Assembly (NCBI GenBank): GCA_025459125.1 | Contig: JALORE010000005.1 | Span: 1 to 51,593, forward strand | DNA: 51,593 nt | Origin: Planctomycetota bacterium | GTDB taxonomy: Bacteria > Planctomycetota > Phycisphaerae > Sedimentisphaerales > Anaerobacaceae | Reading direction: 5' to 3' | Position numbers and translations under genes: made by a program | Part shown: positions 1-7,501 of the stretch, piece after piece | How positions within the stretch are numbered: position 1 is the stretch's first letter | How the letters are laid out: every line of letters begins with the position of its first letter | Notes under the pieces: model-generated | Database searches by the model: none | Seen by the model: only the letters and a program-made list of their open reading frames with translations | Told to the model about the DNA's origin: nothing

Positions 1-396
1 CTTTCTTCGAGCGTCCGCCATCCTGGCGCTGCCCCGCGCAGGGCAGCTTTCGATGTCCCAGTGTAGCGACCTCAGGGAAGGAACCCTATATGCTTATCAG
101 GCGTTGAAACAAGCCGGAAGAGCACATCAGCGGCCGCACGCCCTATGAGGAGCTAAGGAACCAGGGACAGTCATCGACTTCCTGACTCCGTAATACATGG
201 CTGTCCCCGGTATCCCTGGGATTCATTGGTCGAATCTACCGGCCCCGCGCCGATAGCTCCTTCTTTCGTGCCGTCATCCATCCGGATCTCAGGAGGCATC
301 GGTAGACATGAACTCCCCTACCGTCGGTCGTCATCGAGGTGCAGTTGAAGTCGTCATCCTGGCGGTGGTATCATCTCTTCGTATGGAGACCGTACT
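1..396. other. Intergenic region with a palindromic repeat
   Basis: I find no convincing gene here. The only clear structure is the palindromic repeat at 164-207. A short frame around 120-150 reads GRTPYEELR, which resembles the end of integrase-core transposases, but stops lie on both sides, so at most it is a remnant. The start codon of the next gene at 397 is preceded by a GGAG. Confidence 0.5.
164..207. repeat. REP-like palindrome, copy A
   Basis: GGGACAG at 164-170 pairs with CTGTCCC at 201-207. The internal motif ACTCCGTAATAC is shared with a second copy at 1673-1717. The two copies bracket the glycoside-hydrolase-like gene at 397-1647. Confidence 0.75.
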
Positions 397-1647
397 ATGA
401 CGAGATCGACGCTTGGCATCTGGGTGTGTTGGTTCGGGTTGTCCCTCGGGCGGTGGGCGGCGGCCGTCGCGGTGGCGGCGAGCGGGCCGGTCCCGGCCCT
501 CGAGCCGATCAAGACGGTCGAGATCGGCAGGAATCGGGAACTGGTGGTGAACGGCAAGCCGTTCCTGCCCATCATGTCCTGGGCGCAGCCCAGCCGCATG
601 TACCCCAAGCTGGCCGGTCTGGGCTTCAACACCTTCTGCGGCACCGCGGACCCGAACGCCGCCCAGGCCGTCGGCCGCTACGCGGTCGCCAGCTTCCGCC
701 CGCACTGGATCGGCCACCCGTACCTGCTGGCGTGGATTCATGGCGACGAGCCGGACATGCCCGGGCCCCGGGACCCCAACAACCCCCAGGCTCGGCGCGC
801 GCCGCGGACCTCCCCGGACCGACTGTTGGCCGTGTACCAGAAGATCAAGGAGGCCGACCAGGCCCGCCCGGTCTTCGTCACGTTCACGGGTGGTTTCGCC
901 CGGGAGACGAGCGAGACGGACGACGCGGCCCGGACGCAGCTCTACTCCGAGTTCATCCAGGGCGCCGACGTGGTCGGGTTCGATATCTACCCGATCTACG
1001 GGTCCGGCTATGCCGGCCATCTGAACTGGGTCGGCAGCGCCGTGGGCCAGCTGCGCGAGTTGGGTGGGCCGCGTCCCCTTTACGCCTGGATCGAGACCAG
1101 CAAGGGCTCCAAGTGGATGACCTATGAGAAGCAGCCGGACGTCCTGCCCCGGCACACCCGCAACGAGGTCTGGCAGGCCATCATTAACGGAGCGACGGCC
1201 ATCGGGTACTTCACCCACGCCTGGGTCCCGAAGCCGGAGACCACCTTCGCCCCCACGCCCGAGATGCAGGACGAATTGAAGCGGCTCAACGCTCAGCTCG
1301 CCCGTCTGGCCCCCGCGATCCTGGCGGGACCCGCCTCCGTGAAGATCGAGATGAAGCTCGTCGGCGAGGGCACCGAACTGGCCTGCCGGTTCAAGGCCAC
1401 CGAGAGCGACGGGGCGACCTGGATCTTTGCCGAGAACAACGACCTGGGCCCCGGAGCCGAGAAGGCCAAGCAGTTCGATCCCATCAAGCCCCGCGCCGGC
1501 CGGGCGACTTTCACCGTCGCGGGCCTGAAGGCCGGCACGAGGATCGAAGTCGTGGACGAGAATCGCGCCGTGACGGTCGAAGAGGGCACGTTCAGCGACG
1601 ATTTCGCCCCGCTCATCGAGCACATCTACAAGGTGAAGATGCGATAA
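397..1647 (+). CDS. Exported glycoside-hydrolase-like TIM-barrel protein
   Basis: This 416-residue protein begins with a hydrophobic signal-like segment (about residues 6-28), so it is probably exported. The body looks like a GH-A-type (beta/alpha)8 barrel of the beta-galactosidase/cellulase kind. LAWIHGDEPD places a candidate acid/base Glu near 118, DVVGFDIYP forms a strand near 191-199, and RPLYAWIET places a candidate nucleophile Glu near 233. The last roughly 90 residues look like a beta-sandwich. The start is supported by GGAG eight bases upstream. It stands alone between two palindromic repeats. The family fit is from motif placement only and the substrate is unknown; a catalytically inactive relative is possible. 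Confidence 0.65.
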   Translation: MTRSTLGIWVCWFGLSLGRWAAAVAVAASGPVPALEPIKTVEIGRNRELVVNGKPFLPIMSWAQPSRMYPKLAGLGFNTFCGTADPNAAQAVGRYAVASFRPHWIGHPYLLAWIHGDEPDMPGPRDPNNPQARRAPRTSPDRLLAVYQKIKEADQARPVFVTFTGGFARETSETDDAARTQLYSEFIQGADVVGFDIYPIYGSGYAGHLNWVGSAVGQLRELGGPRPLYAWIETSKGSKWMTYEKQPDVLPRHTRNEVWQAIINGATAIGYFTHAWVPKPETTFAPTPEMQDELKRLNAQLARLAPAILAGPASVKIEMKLVGEGTELACRFKATESDGATWIFAENNDLGPGAEKAKQFDPIKPRAGRATFTVAGLKAGTRIEVVDENRAVTVEEGTFSDDFAPLIEHIYKVKMR

Positions 1648-1672
1648 GCATACAGTGCCTCCTGGGGAACAA

Positions 1673-1717
1673 GGGACAGCCACCGATTTCGGTACTCCGT
1701 AATACGCGAGCTGTCCC
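1673..1717. repeat. REP-like palindrome, copy B
   Basis: GGGACAG at 1673-1679 pairs with CTGTCCC at 1711-1717. The core ACTCCGTAATAC (1694-1705) and the trailing CCGG match copy A at 164-207. It lies 25 bases after the stop of the glycoside-hydrolase-like gene. Confidence 0.75.
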
Positions 1718-1810
1718 CGGACTCCACCGGGCGTGACAATAGCGGGACCAACAGGTGCGCCGGTTCCCGGGGGCGAGCGTTCGCCGCCAGGGGCTCCGCC
1801 TGGGCGGGGA

Positions 1811-2194
1811 GAACAAGAGAAGAGGCGGTTCAGGGGCGTGGGCCCAGGGTGGCTCGTGCATCTCGGGAGCCGTCACTGTCGGACGGCCGTTGCGTCCGCA
1901 GGGTTCTCGGGCGCAAGAACACCGTGCCCGGAACAGCCTGGAAGAGCCGGGCACCAGCGGACGAAACCGGGACCCGGAAGGCGCAGCCCATAAACCAGGT
2001 CCGGTGCGGCGGCGGTAGCCGAAAAGGCCAGTTTCCGAAGGAATCCGCCTATGGGCCGCTCTGGGCAAGAATTTCGGCCCATGACAGATCCTGTCATTTA
2101 GGTCGATGCCGTAGGTGGTCGTACGACGAAGGGCAGGAGGCAGGGAAGGCGAGACCAGGATGGTGTATTCCCTGAGCCGCCTCTTCTCTTGTTC
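1811..2194 (+). ncRNA. Candidate structured RNA closed by a 26-bp helix
   Basis: No protein gene is credible here. Bases 1811-1836 pair with 2169-2194. The inner 18 bp (1811-1828 with 2177-2194) are perfect, and the only two departures further in (1829 with 2176, 1836 with 2169) are U-G and G-U pairs if the plus strand is transcribed; on the minus strand they would be A-C mismatches. Inside are local hairpins: 1851-1855/1867-1871, 1881-1885/1893-1897, 1903-1907/1916-1920, 1924-1931/1947-1954, 2051-2058/2075-2082 and 2081-2087/2091-2097. The last two overlap by two bases, so they compete at that edge. I do not recognise a known class (not RNase P, SRP, tmRNA or a familiar riboswitch). A MITE-like element with terminal inverted repeats is the main alternative. 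Confidence 0.4.
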
Positions 2195-2329
2195 CTTCTT
2201 CTCTTATCTGCAGTATTCCCGATCGGGAAGTATGCTCAGACCGGATGAGCCGGAAGAGCGGTGCGTGATACGCACCCTACGGATTGAGCCTGAGCCGGTC
2301 AGCGGGCCAAGACCGCGGGACCCGGGGTG

Positions 2330-2369
2330 AACTCTTGACACTTGACGCACGTGTCAAGTGTCAAGAGTT
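2330..2369. repeat. Perfect 17-bp inverted repeat
   Basis: AACTCTTGACACTTGAC (2330-2346) and its exact reverse complement (2353-2369) flank a 6-base loop. No T-run follows on either side, so a classical terminator is unlikely. Each arm also repeats CTTGAC internally. Confidence 0.85.
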
Positions 2370-2397
2370 GAGCCCCTTACCCTCCCGCCAAGATGGC

Positions 2398-2790
2398 CAT
2401 GTGTTTTGGCTGACGATCTTGGCGATCTTTGGAAATTGAGCTAAAAAAGAGGGTTCCGGCGGGAACCGCATGGGCTAAAGCCCATCCTACATGCCTGGCG
2501 GTCTGCGTTTTTGAGCCAAAAACGGGGGTGCGGGCCCGAGGTCAAGATCGCCAAACCGTGAAGATCGTCATGTGTTTTTGGTTGACGATCTTGACGATCT
2601 TCGCGTTTTTGGGCCAAAAATGAGGGTGCCGTCAGGGACCGCTTGACGATCTTTGGAAATTGAGCTGAAAATGAGGGTGCCTTTGACGATCTTCGGAAAT
2701 TGAGCCAAAAACGAGGGTGCGGACAGGAACCGCATGGGCTAAAGCCCATCCTACAGGAACCGCATGGGCTGAAGCCCATCCTACATGCCT
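2398..2790. repeat. Imperfect repeat array upstream of nadE
   Basis: Four direct copies of a unit built on TGACGATCTT, then an A/T-rich GAGC block and GAGGGTGC, lie near 2411-2455, 2583-2630, 2643-2681 and 2684-2721. An inverted partial copy lies near 2540-2570. Between and after them are three copies of a palindrome, GCATGGGCT-nn-AGCCCATCCTAC, at 2468-2490, 2732-2754 and 2762-2784, the last two in tandem. No gene is supported in this stretch. Confidence 0.75.
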
Positions 2791-2969
2791 TGGGGAATTG
2801 AGCTGCGGCGGAGGGGGGCGCAGAGGCGGGAAAACAGTTGCTGCGCGGCGGCGGCGGCGTAAAATCAGGAGGGTGGGATAGGGAAGCGGGAGGGGTGAGG
2901 CAGTAGAGGCGAGGCGGCAACGGAAGATTTCGGACTTGACACGCCGTAGTGGGTTTGGAGATTCGATTC

Positions 2970-4733
2970 GTGCGTATTGCGTTAGGACAGTTCAATGCGA
3001 CGCTGGGCGATTTGGGCGGCAACGTCGAGAAGATGAAGGGGATGTGGGCCCAGGCGGCCGCGGCCGGGGCGGAGCTGGTGCTGTTTCCGGAACTGGCGAT
3101 CTGCGGGTATCCGCCGGAAGACCTGGTCTACAAGAAGCAGTTCGTCCGGGACAACCGGGCGGCGCTGGAGGAGTTGGCCGCGGGGGTCGGGAACAGCCCG
3201 GCCCGGGCGCGCGGGCAGGATGCCCGCGGCACGACGGCGGTCGTGGGGTTCGTCGAGGGCTCCGATGACGGTCTGTACAACTCGGCCGCGGTGATTCAGG
3301 AGGGGCGCATCGCCGCGGTCTACCGCAAGACCCTCTTGCCCAATACCAGCGTCTTCGACGAGCAGCGCTACTTCCGGCCGGGCGACCGCCCGCTGGTCGT
3401 GGAGAGCGGCGGTCTGCGCCTCGCGGTGACCATCTGCCAGGATATTTGGGATAGCGCGTGGCTGGGCGGCTTTCTGGCCGGCCAGGGCCGGATCGACCTG
3501 CTGCTGAACCTCTCGGCCTCGCCTTTTCACGTGAACAAGATCGTCCAGCGGTGTGCGGTGGTTGCGGACGCCGCGCGGCTGTTCGATTGTGCCGTGGCGT
3601 ACTGCAACCTCGTCGGCGGCCAGGACGAGCTGGTCTTCGACGGCCGGAGCATTCTGGCGGATTCCACCGGGCGGACCGTTACGAAGGCGAAGGCGTTCGA
3701 GGAGGATCTGCTGATCGCGGATATCGAATCTAGCCCGGCCGCCCCCGGCTGGGAGAAGACCGCCCCCGCGGGCGGCGGTGCTACAGGGATCAGGACGCCC
3801 CGCGTGCCGGTGCGGCCGCTGTCGGCGCCGGTGCCGCAGCCGAGGGACGAGGTCCAAGAGGTCTACCAGGCGCTGGTGTTGGGTACGCGGGACTACACCC
3901 TCAAGAATGGGTTCCGGCAGGTGCTGCTGGGGATGAGCGGCGGGATCGACTCGGCGGTAACGGCGGCCATCGCCGCGGCGGCGCTGGGGCCCCAGAACGT
4001 CCTGTGCGTCACGATGCCGTCGCGGTTCAACAGCCCGGAGACGATCGCCGACGCCAAGCGGGCCGCGGACAACCTCGGCTGCCCGCTGTTGACGATTCCC
4101 ATCGAGCCGATCCTCAAGTCGTTCCACGCGTCGCTCCAGGCGGATCCGCGCTGGAACAACCAGGGGCTGGCCTACGAGAACCTGCAGGCCCGGATTCGCG
4201 GCATGATCCTGATGTCGCTGAGCAACCAGATCGGGGCCCTGGTCCTGACCACGGGCAACAAGAGCGAGGTCTCGGTGGGCTACAGCACGCTCTACGGCGA
4301 CACCGCGGGGGGCTTCAGTGTCATCAAGGATGTGCTCAAGACGATGGTCTACCGGCTGGCGGCGTATCTCAACGAGCGCGCCGGGTGCGAGGTGGTGCCG
4401 GACAGCGTCATTCAGCGGGTGCCGACCGCGGAGCTGCGGCCCAACCAGAAGGACAGCGACTCGCTGCCGGAGTACGACCTGCTCGACCGGATCATCACGG
4501 GCTACGTCGAGCAGGACCGGTCCGCGCGGGACCTCGTGGAGTCGGGCCTGCCGGCCGGGGAGGTCGAGCGGGTGATTCGGATGATCGATCGGAATGAATA
4601 CAAGCGACGGCAGTCGCCGCCGGGCGTGCGGATCACGGCCAAGGCTTTCGGCAAGGATCGCCGGCTGCCCATCACGAACCGTTACACGACGGTCGTGAAT
4701 TCGAAATCCGAAGTGAATTCAAAGCCCAAATGA
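2970..4733 (+). CDS. nadE: Glutamine-dependent NAD(+) synthetase
   Basis: NadE makes NAD from nicotinate adenine dinucleotide, ATP and glutamine in the cytoplasm. The N-terminal nitrilase-like glutaminase domain (about 1-255) has the Glu41/Lys120/Cys156 triad in FPELAICGYP, YRKTLLPN and TICQDIW. The C-terminal synthetase domain has the ATP-binding P-loop SGGIDSA (323-329), TTGNKSE and YGDTAGG. I chose the GTG at 2970 because GGAG lies nine bases upstream and the protein then begins MRIALGQFN, as in homologues. Two linkers, near residues 74-87 and 258-280, look like extra segments and coincide with palindromic DNA. The gene stands alone; nadB is 42 kb downstream. Confidence 0.95.
   Translation: MRIALGQFNATLGDLGGNVEKMKGMWAQAAAAGAELVLFPELAICGYPPEDLVYKKQFVRDNRAALEELAAGVGNSPARARGQDARGTTAVVGFVEGSDDGLYNSAAVIQEGRIAAVYRKTLLPNTSVFDEQRYFRPGDRPLVVESGGLRLAVTICQDIWDSAWLGGFLAGQGRIDLLLNLSASPFHVNKIVQRCAVVADAARLFDCAVAYCNLVGGQDELVFDGRSILADSTGRTVTKAKAFEEDLLIADIESSPAAPGWEKTAPAGGGATGIRTPRVPVRPLSAPVPQPRDEVQEVYQALVLGTRDYTLKNGFRQVLLGMSGGIDSAVTAAIAAAALGPQNVLCVTMPSRFNSPETIADAKRAADNLGCPLLTIPIEPILKSFHASLQADPRWNNQGLAYENLQARIRGMILMSLSNQIGALVLTTGNKSEVSVGYSTLYGDTAGGFSVIKDVLKTMVYRLAAYLNERAGCEVVPDSVIQRVPTAELRPNQKDSDSLPEYDLLDRIITGYVEQDRSARDLVESGLPAGEVERVIRMIDRNEYKRRQSPPGVRITAKAFGKDRRLPITNRYTTVVNSKSEVNSKPK
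3210..3228. repeat. Palindromic repeat inside nadE, first copy
   Basis: CGCGGGCA-GGA-TGCCCGCG lies in frame in the glutaminase domain and encodes RGQDARG. The core GGGC-GGA-GCCC matches the intergenic palindrome units at 37734-37798. Confidence 0.6.
3760..3785. repeat. Palindromic repeat inside nadE, second copy
   Basis: CCGCCC-CCGC-GGGCGG is followed by GGTGCTAC, like the CTAC tail of the intergenic palindromes. It sits in the linker between the glutaminase and synthetase domains and encodes TAPAGGGATG. Confidence 0.5.
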
Positions 4734-4824
4734 CCGGCGCGTGGTCGCGGACCCGCGGGGATATCCTGGATCATCCGGCCTGGTTTCGAGTTTCGAGGTT
4801 GGAATTTCGGATTTCCGCGGCGGC

Positions 4825-6141
4825 TCAGGGGGTCGTCGCGGGACGCACCTCGGCCAGACCGTCGAGGATGGCGCGGGCGAAGACCGGCCCGGCGATCGGC
4901 CCGGTGGCCGTGATGATAAGGGCGTCCTTCTCCACCGGATTGCCGGTGTAGATGGCGCCGGCCTGGGAGAGGCGGACCTGTTCCGACAGCAGCGCGGTCG
5001 ACCGGACCGACTTCAGGACGCCCGCGCTGGCGAGAATGCTGGGGGCGGTACCGATGGCGGCCAGCACCTTGCGCTGGGTCACGGCCTGGCGCACCAGGTT
5101 CAGGACGGTGGCGTTGTTGAGGTAGTCCACGGCGCCGACCCCGCCGATCAGGACGACGGCACCGAAGTTCTCGAGGTTCACCTGGTTCAGGAGCAGGTCC
5201 GTGCGGATGGTGCCGCCGAGCATGCCGGTGAGCACGCCCATCCGCATGCTGGCGACCATGACGGGTACGCCCGCCTGTTCCAGGGCGCGCTTGGTCACCA
5301 TCAGCTCCTCATCCTGGAAGCCCTGGGACGGCACGACCAGCAGGGCCGTCGTCTGCCCGACGCGTCCGGTCGTGGCGGTCGTCGGCGGCGTCTGGCCCGC
5401 CGGGTAGCCGATGAAGGCGACGTAGAGCGGCTCGAAGGTTCGCAGCATGCGCGCGACGCGCCGGACGGCGGCGGCATCGACGGCGTCGACACTGACAAAC
5501 GTCAGGCCTTGGGCGACCGTCTCGAGCTGCAGGCTCTGGGCCATCCGGCCTGCCTGCAGGAGCATGATCGTCCGGGCCCGCGGGCCGTAACGCTTGCCGA
5601 ACTCCTGGGCCGAAGCGGCCAGAATGACCTGACAGCCCCCGGTGGGCCCGCCGGTCTGGCTCAGCAGAGCGGCGGTCATGGCCTCGCGTGCGTCGTCGCC
5701 GGTCACCTGCTGGAGCGTATGATCTGCGGGGTTGTAGAGATGGAGGCCGTCCGGCAGGACAAAATAGACCTTCATCGCGGCGACATCGGCCGGGACCGGC
5801 AGGGCGCCGGCAGCGCCCGCGGCGGTGGTCATGCCCTGCATCGCCCAGGCCAGCTGGCTGATCTTGGGCAGGTCCACCCGCTGGTTCCCGGGTGCCTGCA
5901 GATTGCGCAGCCCGAGCAGAGCCTGCTCGACGCTGAGGGACCCGCTGGTGACCGGCGCGGGGAGTTGGATCACGTGGAGCCGGGCGGGCGGGGTGAACCG
6001 GCGGCTCGGCTGGGTCGGACCCTGGGGTGGCGTCTGTCGCCCCGTGCCGACCGCGGCGACAGCCAGCAGGCACGCCCATACCCAGAGCCCTTTGCGAACG
6101 CTCAGCCCAGAGTCATGATCCGGAGATGTCCAGTCTCTCAT
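4825..6141 (-). CDS. Exported SagB-like nitroreductase fused to a DJ-1/PfpI-like domain
   Basis: The 438-residue protein has a signal or anchor segment (about 17-33). A SagB-type nitroreductase-like domain (about 55-245) is shown by IQLPAP, the SxEQAL helix, ISQLAWAMQGMT, the strand giving DGLHLYNP, and FEPLYVAFIGYP. A DJ-1/PfpI-like domain (about 262-435) follows. In the DJ-1 part the nucleophile elbow, usually AICHGP, reads AIGTAP (Gly364), so the catalytic Cys is missing. The RRSxR-type arginines expected in SagB proteins are also poorly kept. The start is set by GGAGG eight bases upstream of the ATG at 6141. It follows a TIGR03790 gene and a sugar transferase on the same strand. Function is unknown; a binding or scaffold role is possible. 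Confidence 0.65.
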   Translation of the reverse strand: MRDWTSPDHDSGLSVRKGLWVWACLLAVAAVGTGRQTPPQGPTQPSRRFTPPARLHVIQLPAPVTSGSLSVEQALLGLRNLQAPGNQRVDLPKISQLAWAMQGMTTAAGAAGALPVPADVAAMKVYFVLPDGLHLYNPADHTLQQVTGDDAREAMTAALLSQTGGPTGGCQVILAASAQEFGKRYGPRARTIMLLQAGRMAQSLQLETVAQGLTFVSVDAVDAAAVRRVARMLRTFEPLYVAFIGYPAGQTPPTTATTGRVGQTTALLVVPSQGFQDEELMVTKRALEQAGVPVMVASMRMGVLTGMLGGTIRTDLLLNQVNLENFGAVVLIGGVGAVDYLNNATVLNLVRQAVTQRKVLAAIGTAPSILASAGVLKSVRSTALLSEQVRLSQAGAIYTGNPVEKDALIITATGPIAGPVFARAILDGLAEVRPATTP

Positions 6142-6246
6142 GGTCGTATCCTCCAAACAGTCCACGCCAAACAGCAAGAGGGCTTACCGCCATTCAATCC
6201 CTATACGGTAACGAATTCATCGCGTTCTTGCCAGTCCTTTCCTGTG

Positions 6247-7482
6247 TCACTTCTCCGCCTGCGGCCCGAACTTCGGGAAGGGCGTGTAGAGCGGATCGCC
6301 GATCAGGATCAGTTGCCAGGAGTTGAACGGCAGGGTCAGATAATACGCTTCCACGAGACAGTGACCGTCGAAGAGAGCGCCAAAGAACGCTTTGGGCTCC
6401 GGGAACGTGTGGAGATAGGGCTCCGCCACCGGACCGAGCGTGGCGGTGATGCCGCGCTTGAGCATGGCCGGACACCACTGGGGGCTGTTCGGGTCGTGCA
6501 GGTTGACGGCCTCGAAGCTGGCCACGTGGAAGCCCACGGCCCCCTCCGCGAATTCGAACGCGTCGACGTACTTCTGCACGCTGTACCAGCCGCAGTAGAG
6601 CGCCGTCTGCGGGCAACTGCCGGACGCGAACAGGGCGGCGGTTCGTTCCTCCTGCACCGGCAGGATGGTCCGCAGCCGGATCAGCAATGCCAGATCGCGG
6701 AGGGACTGGTCGCAGATGCTGTAGGCATCGTTCCCGAACAGTCCCCGGGAGTCGATGTAAGCCGTGCCGGTCAACCCTTTCTTTTCCGCCACGAGGGCCT
6801 TGTCGACCAGCCCTTGGGCGATACCGTAACTCGGCCCGTCGAGGCGGGAGACCATCAGGGTCTTGAACGTCTGGGGCAGCGCCGGATTGCGCAGGGCGTT
6901 CGGCTGCCAACGATAGAGCTCGTAGACGCTGCACAGGACCAGGGACAACTCGCTGTCGAGGGCGGCCCCCGTTTCATATCCCATGATGCGGTTGATGTCC
7001 ATTTGGATTTGCTGGACGCCGAGCTGCCGGGTGCGATAGGCGATCGAATCGGTCTGGCCTTTCCCGTCCATCTCCTTGATGGCCAGCTTCTCCTCTTCCA
7101 ACAATTGCCGCAACGGTTTGAGCTGGGCGTCGTATCCGGCCATGGGCTCGCGCTGGCCCACCCGGTACGGGACGCCATGCGTGGTCACCAGGCACTTGAT
7201 GTGCCCGAGGTCCTTGCGGGTCGAGAAGATCCGGCGGATGGGGCCGGCCACGCGATTGTCGTAATCGGCCCGGCTGATGTTGGCGCGCAGCGGCGTTCCC
7301 AGGGACAGTGGAATCACGTGGTTGGGAGGGATACCCCGCCGTTCACAGTAATACCGGGCCAGCCGGACCGAAGCCGCGTTGTCCGAGTTGCCGACGACCA
7401 GGATCTCGTTCGGCTCCAGTGCCCATCCCGGCTGACTTGCCAGCAACAGCACGAGCGGGCACAGGATCGCGTACTTCCACAT
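6247..7482 (-). CDS. TIGR03790-family exported protein of unknown function
   Basis: The 411-residue protein has an N-terminal signal peptide ending near ALEPNEILVV. The block EILVVGNSDNAASVRLARYY, then RGIPPNHVI and CLVTTHGVPYRV, is the pattern of the uncharacterised TIGR03790 family. No enzymatic activity is established for that family. The ATG at 7482 is preferred because a purine-rich GAGG lies upstream and the signal peptide then has a short n-region. It begins 19 bases after the stop of the priming sugar transferase, so the two are probably co-transcribed, and the SagB-like/DJ-1-like gene follows after about 100 bases. A role in cell-surface polysaccharide handling is inferred from context only. 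Confidence 0.8.
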   Translation of the reverse strand: MWKYAILCPLVLLLASQPGWALEPNEILVVGNSDNAASVRLARYYCERRGIPPNHVIPLSLGTPLRANISRADYDNRVAGPIRRIFSTRKDLGHIKCLVTTHGVPYRVGQREPMAGYDAQLKPLRQLLEEEKLAIKEMDGKGQTDSIAYRTRQLGVQQIQMDINRIMGYETGAALDSELSLVLCSVYELYRWQPNALRNPALPQTFKTLMVSRLDGPSYGIAQGLVDKALVAEKKGLTGTAYIDSRGLFGNDAYSICDQSLRDLALLIRLRTILPVQEERTAALFASGSCPQTALYCGWYSVQKYVDAFEFAEGAVGFHVASFEAVNLHDPNSPQWCPAMLKRGITATLGPVAEPYLHTFPEPKAFFGALFDGHCLVEAYYLTLPFNSWQLILIGDPLYTPFPKFGPQAEK

Positions 7483-7501
7483 GGCCTTGCACCTCTTGCG
7501 G

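Noticed and set aside
120..150. GRTPYEELR reading frame resembling the end of an integrase-core transposase
   Set aside because: Only about 25 codons are open, with stops on both sides, and no other transposase motifs or ends are visible. Too short to call a gene.
331..1683. Long open frame on the minus strand opposite the glycoside-hydrolase-like gene
   Set aside because: It is a GC-rich shadow with biased Gly/Arg/Asp/Leu composition, no family motifs and no ribosome site; the plus-strand gene explains the region.
1811..2194. The structured region as a second RNase P RNA, SRP RNA or tmRNA
   Set aside because: None of the conserved core motifs of those RNAs are present; rnpB is found intact at 50885-51358.
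2330..2369. The 17-bp hairpin as a terminator
   Set aside because: No T-tract on either strand.
2463..2784. The direct palindrome repeats as a possible CRISPR array
   Set aside because: Only three copies, spacers of very unequal length (one almost absent), no cas genes, and the same palindrome occurs elsewhere singly and within a gene.
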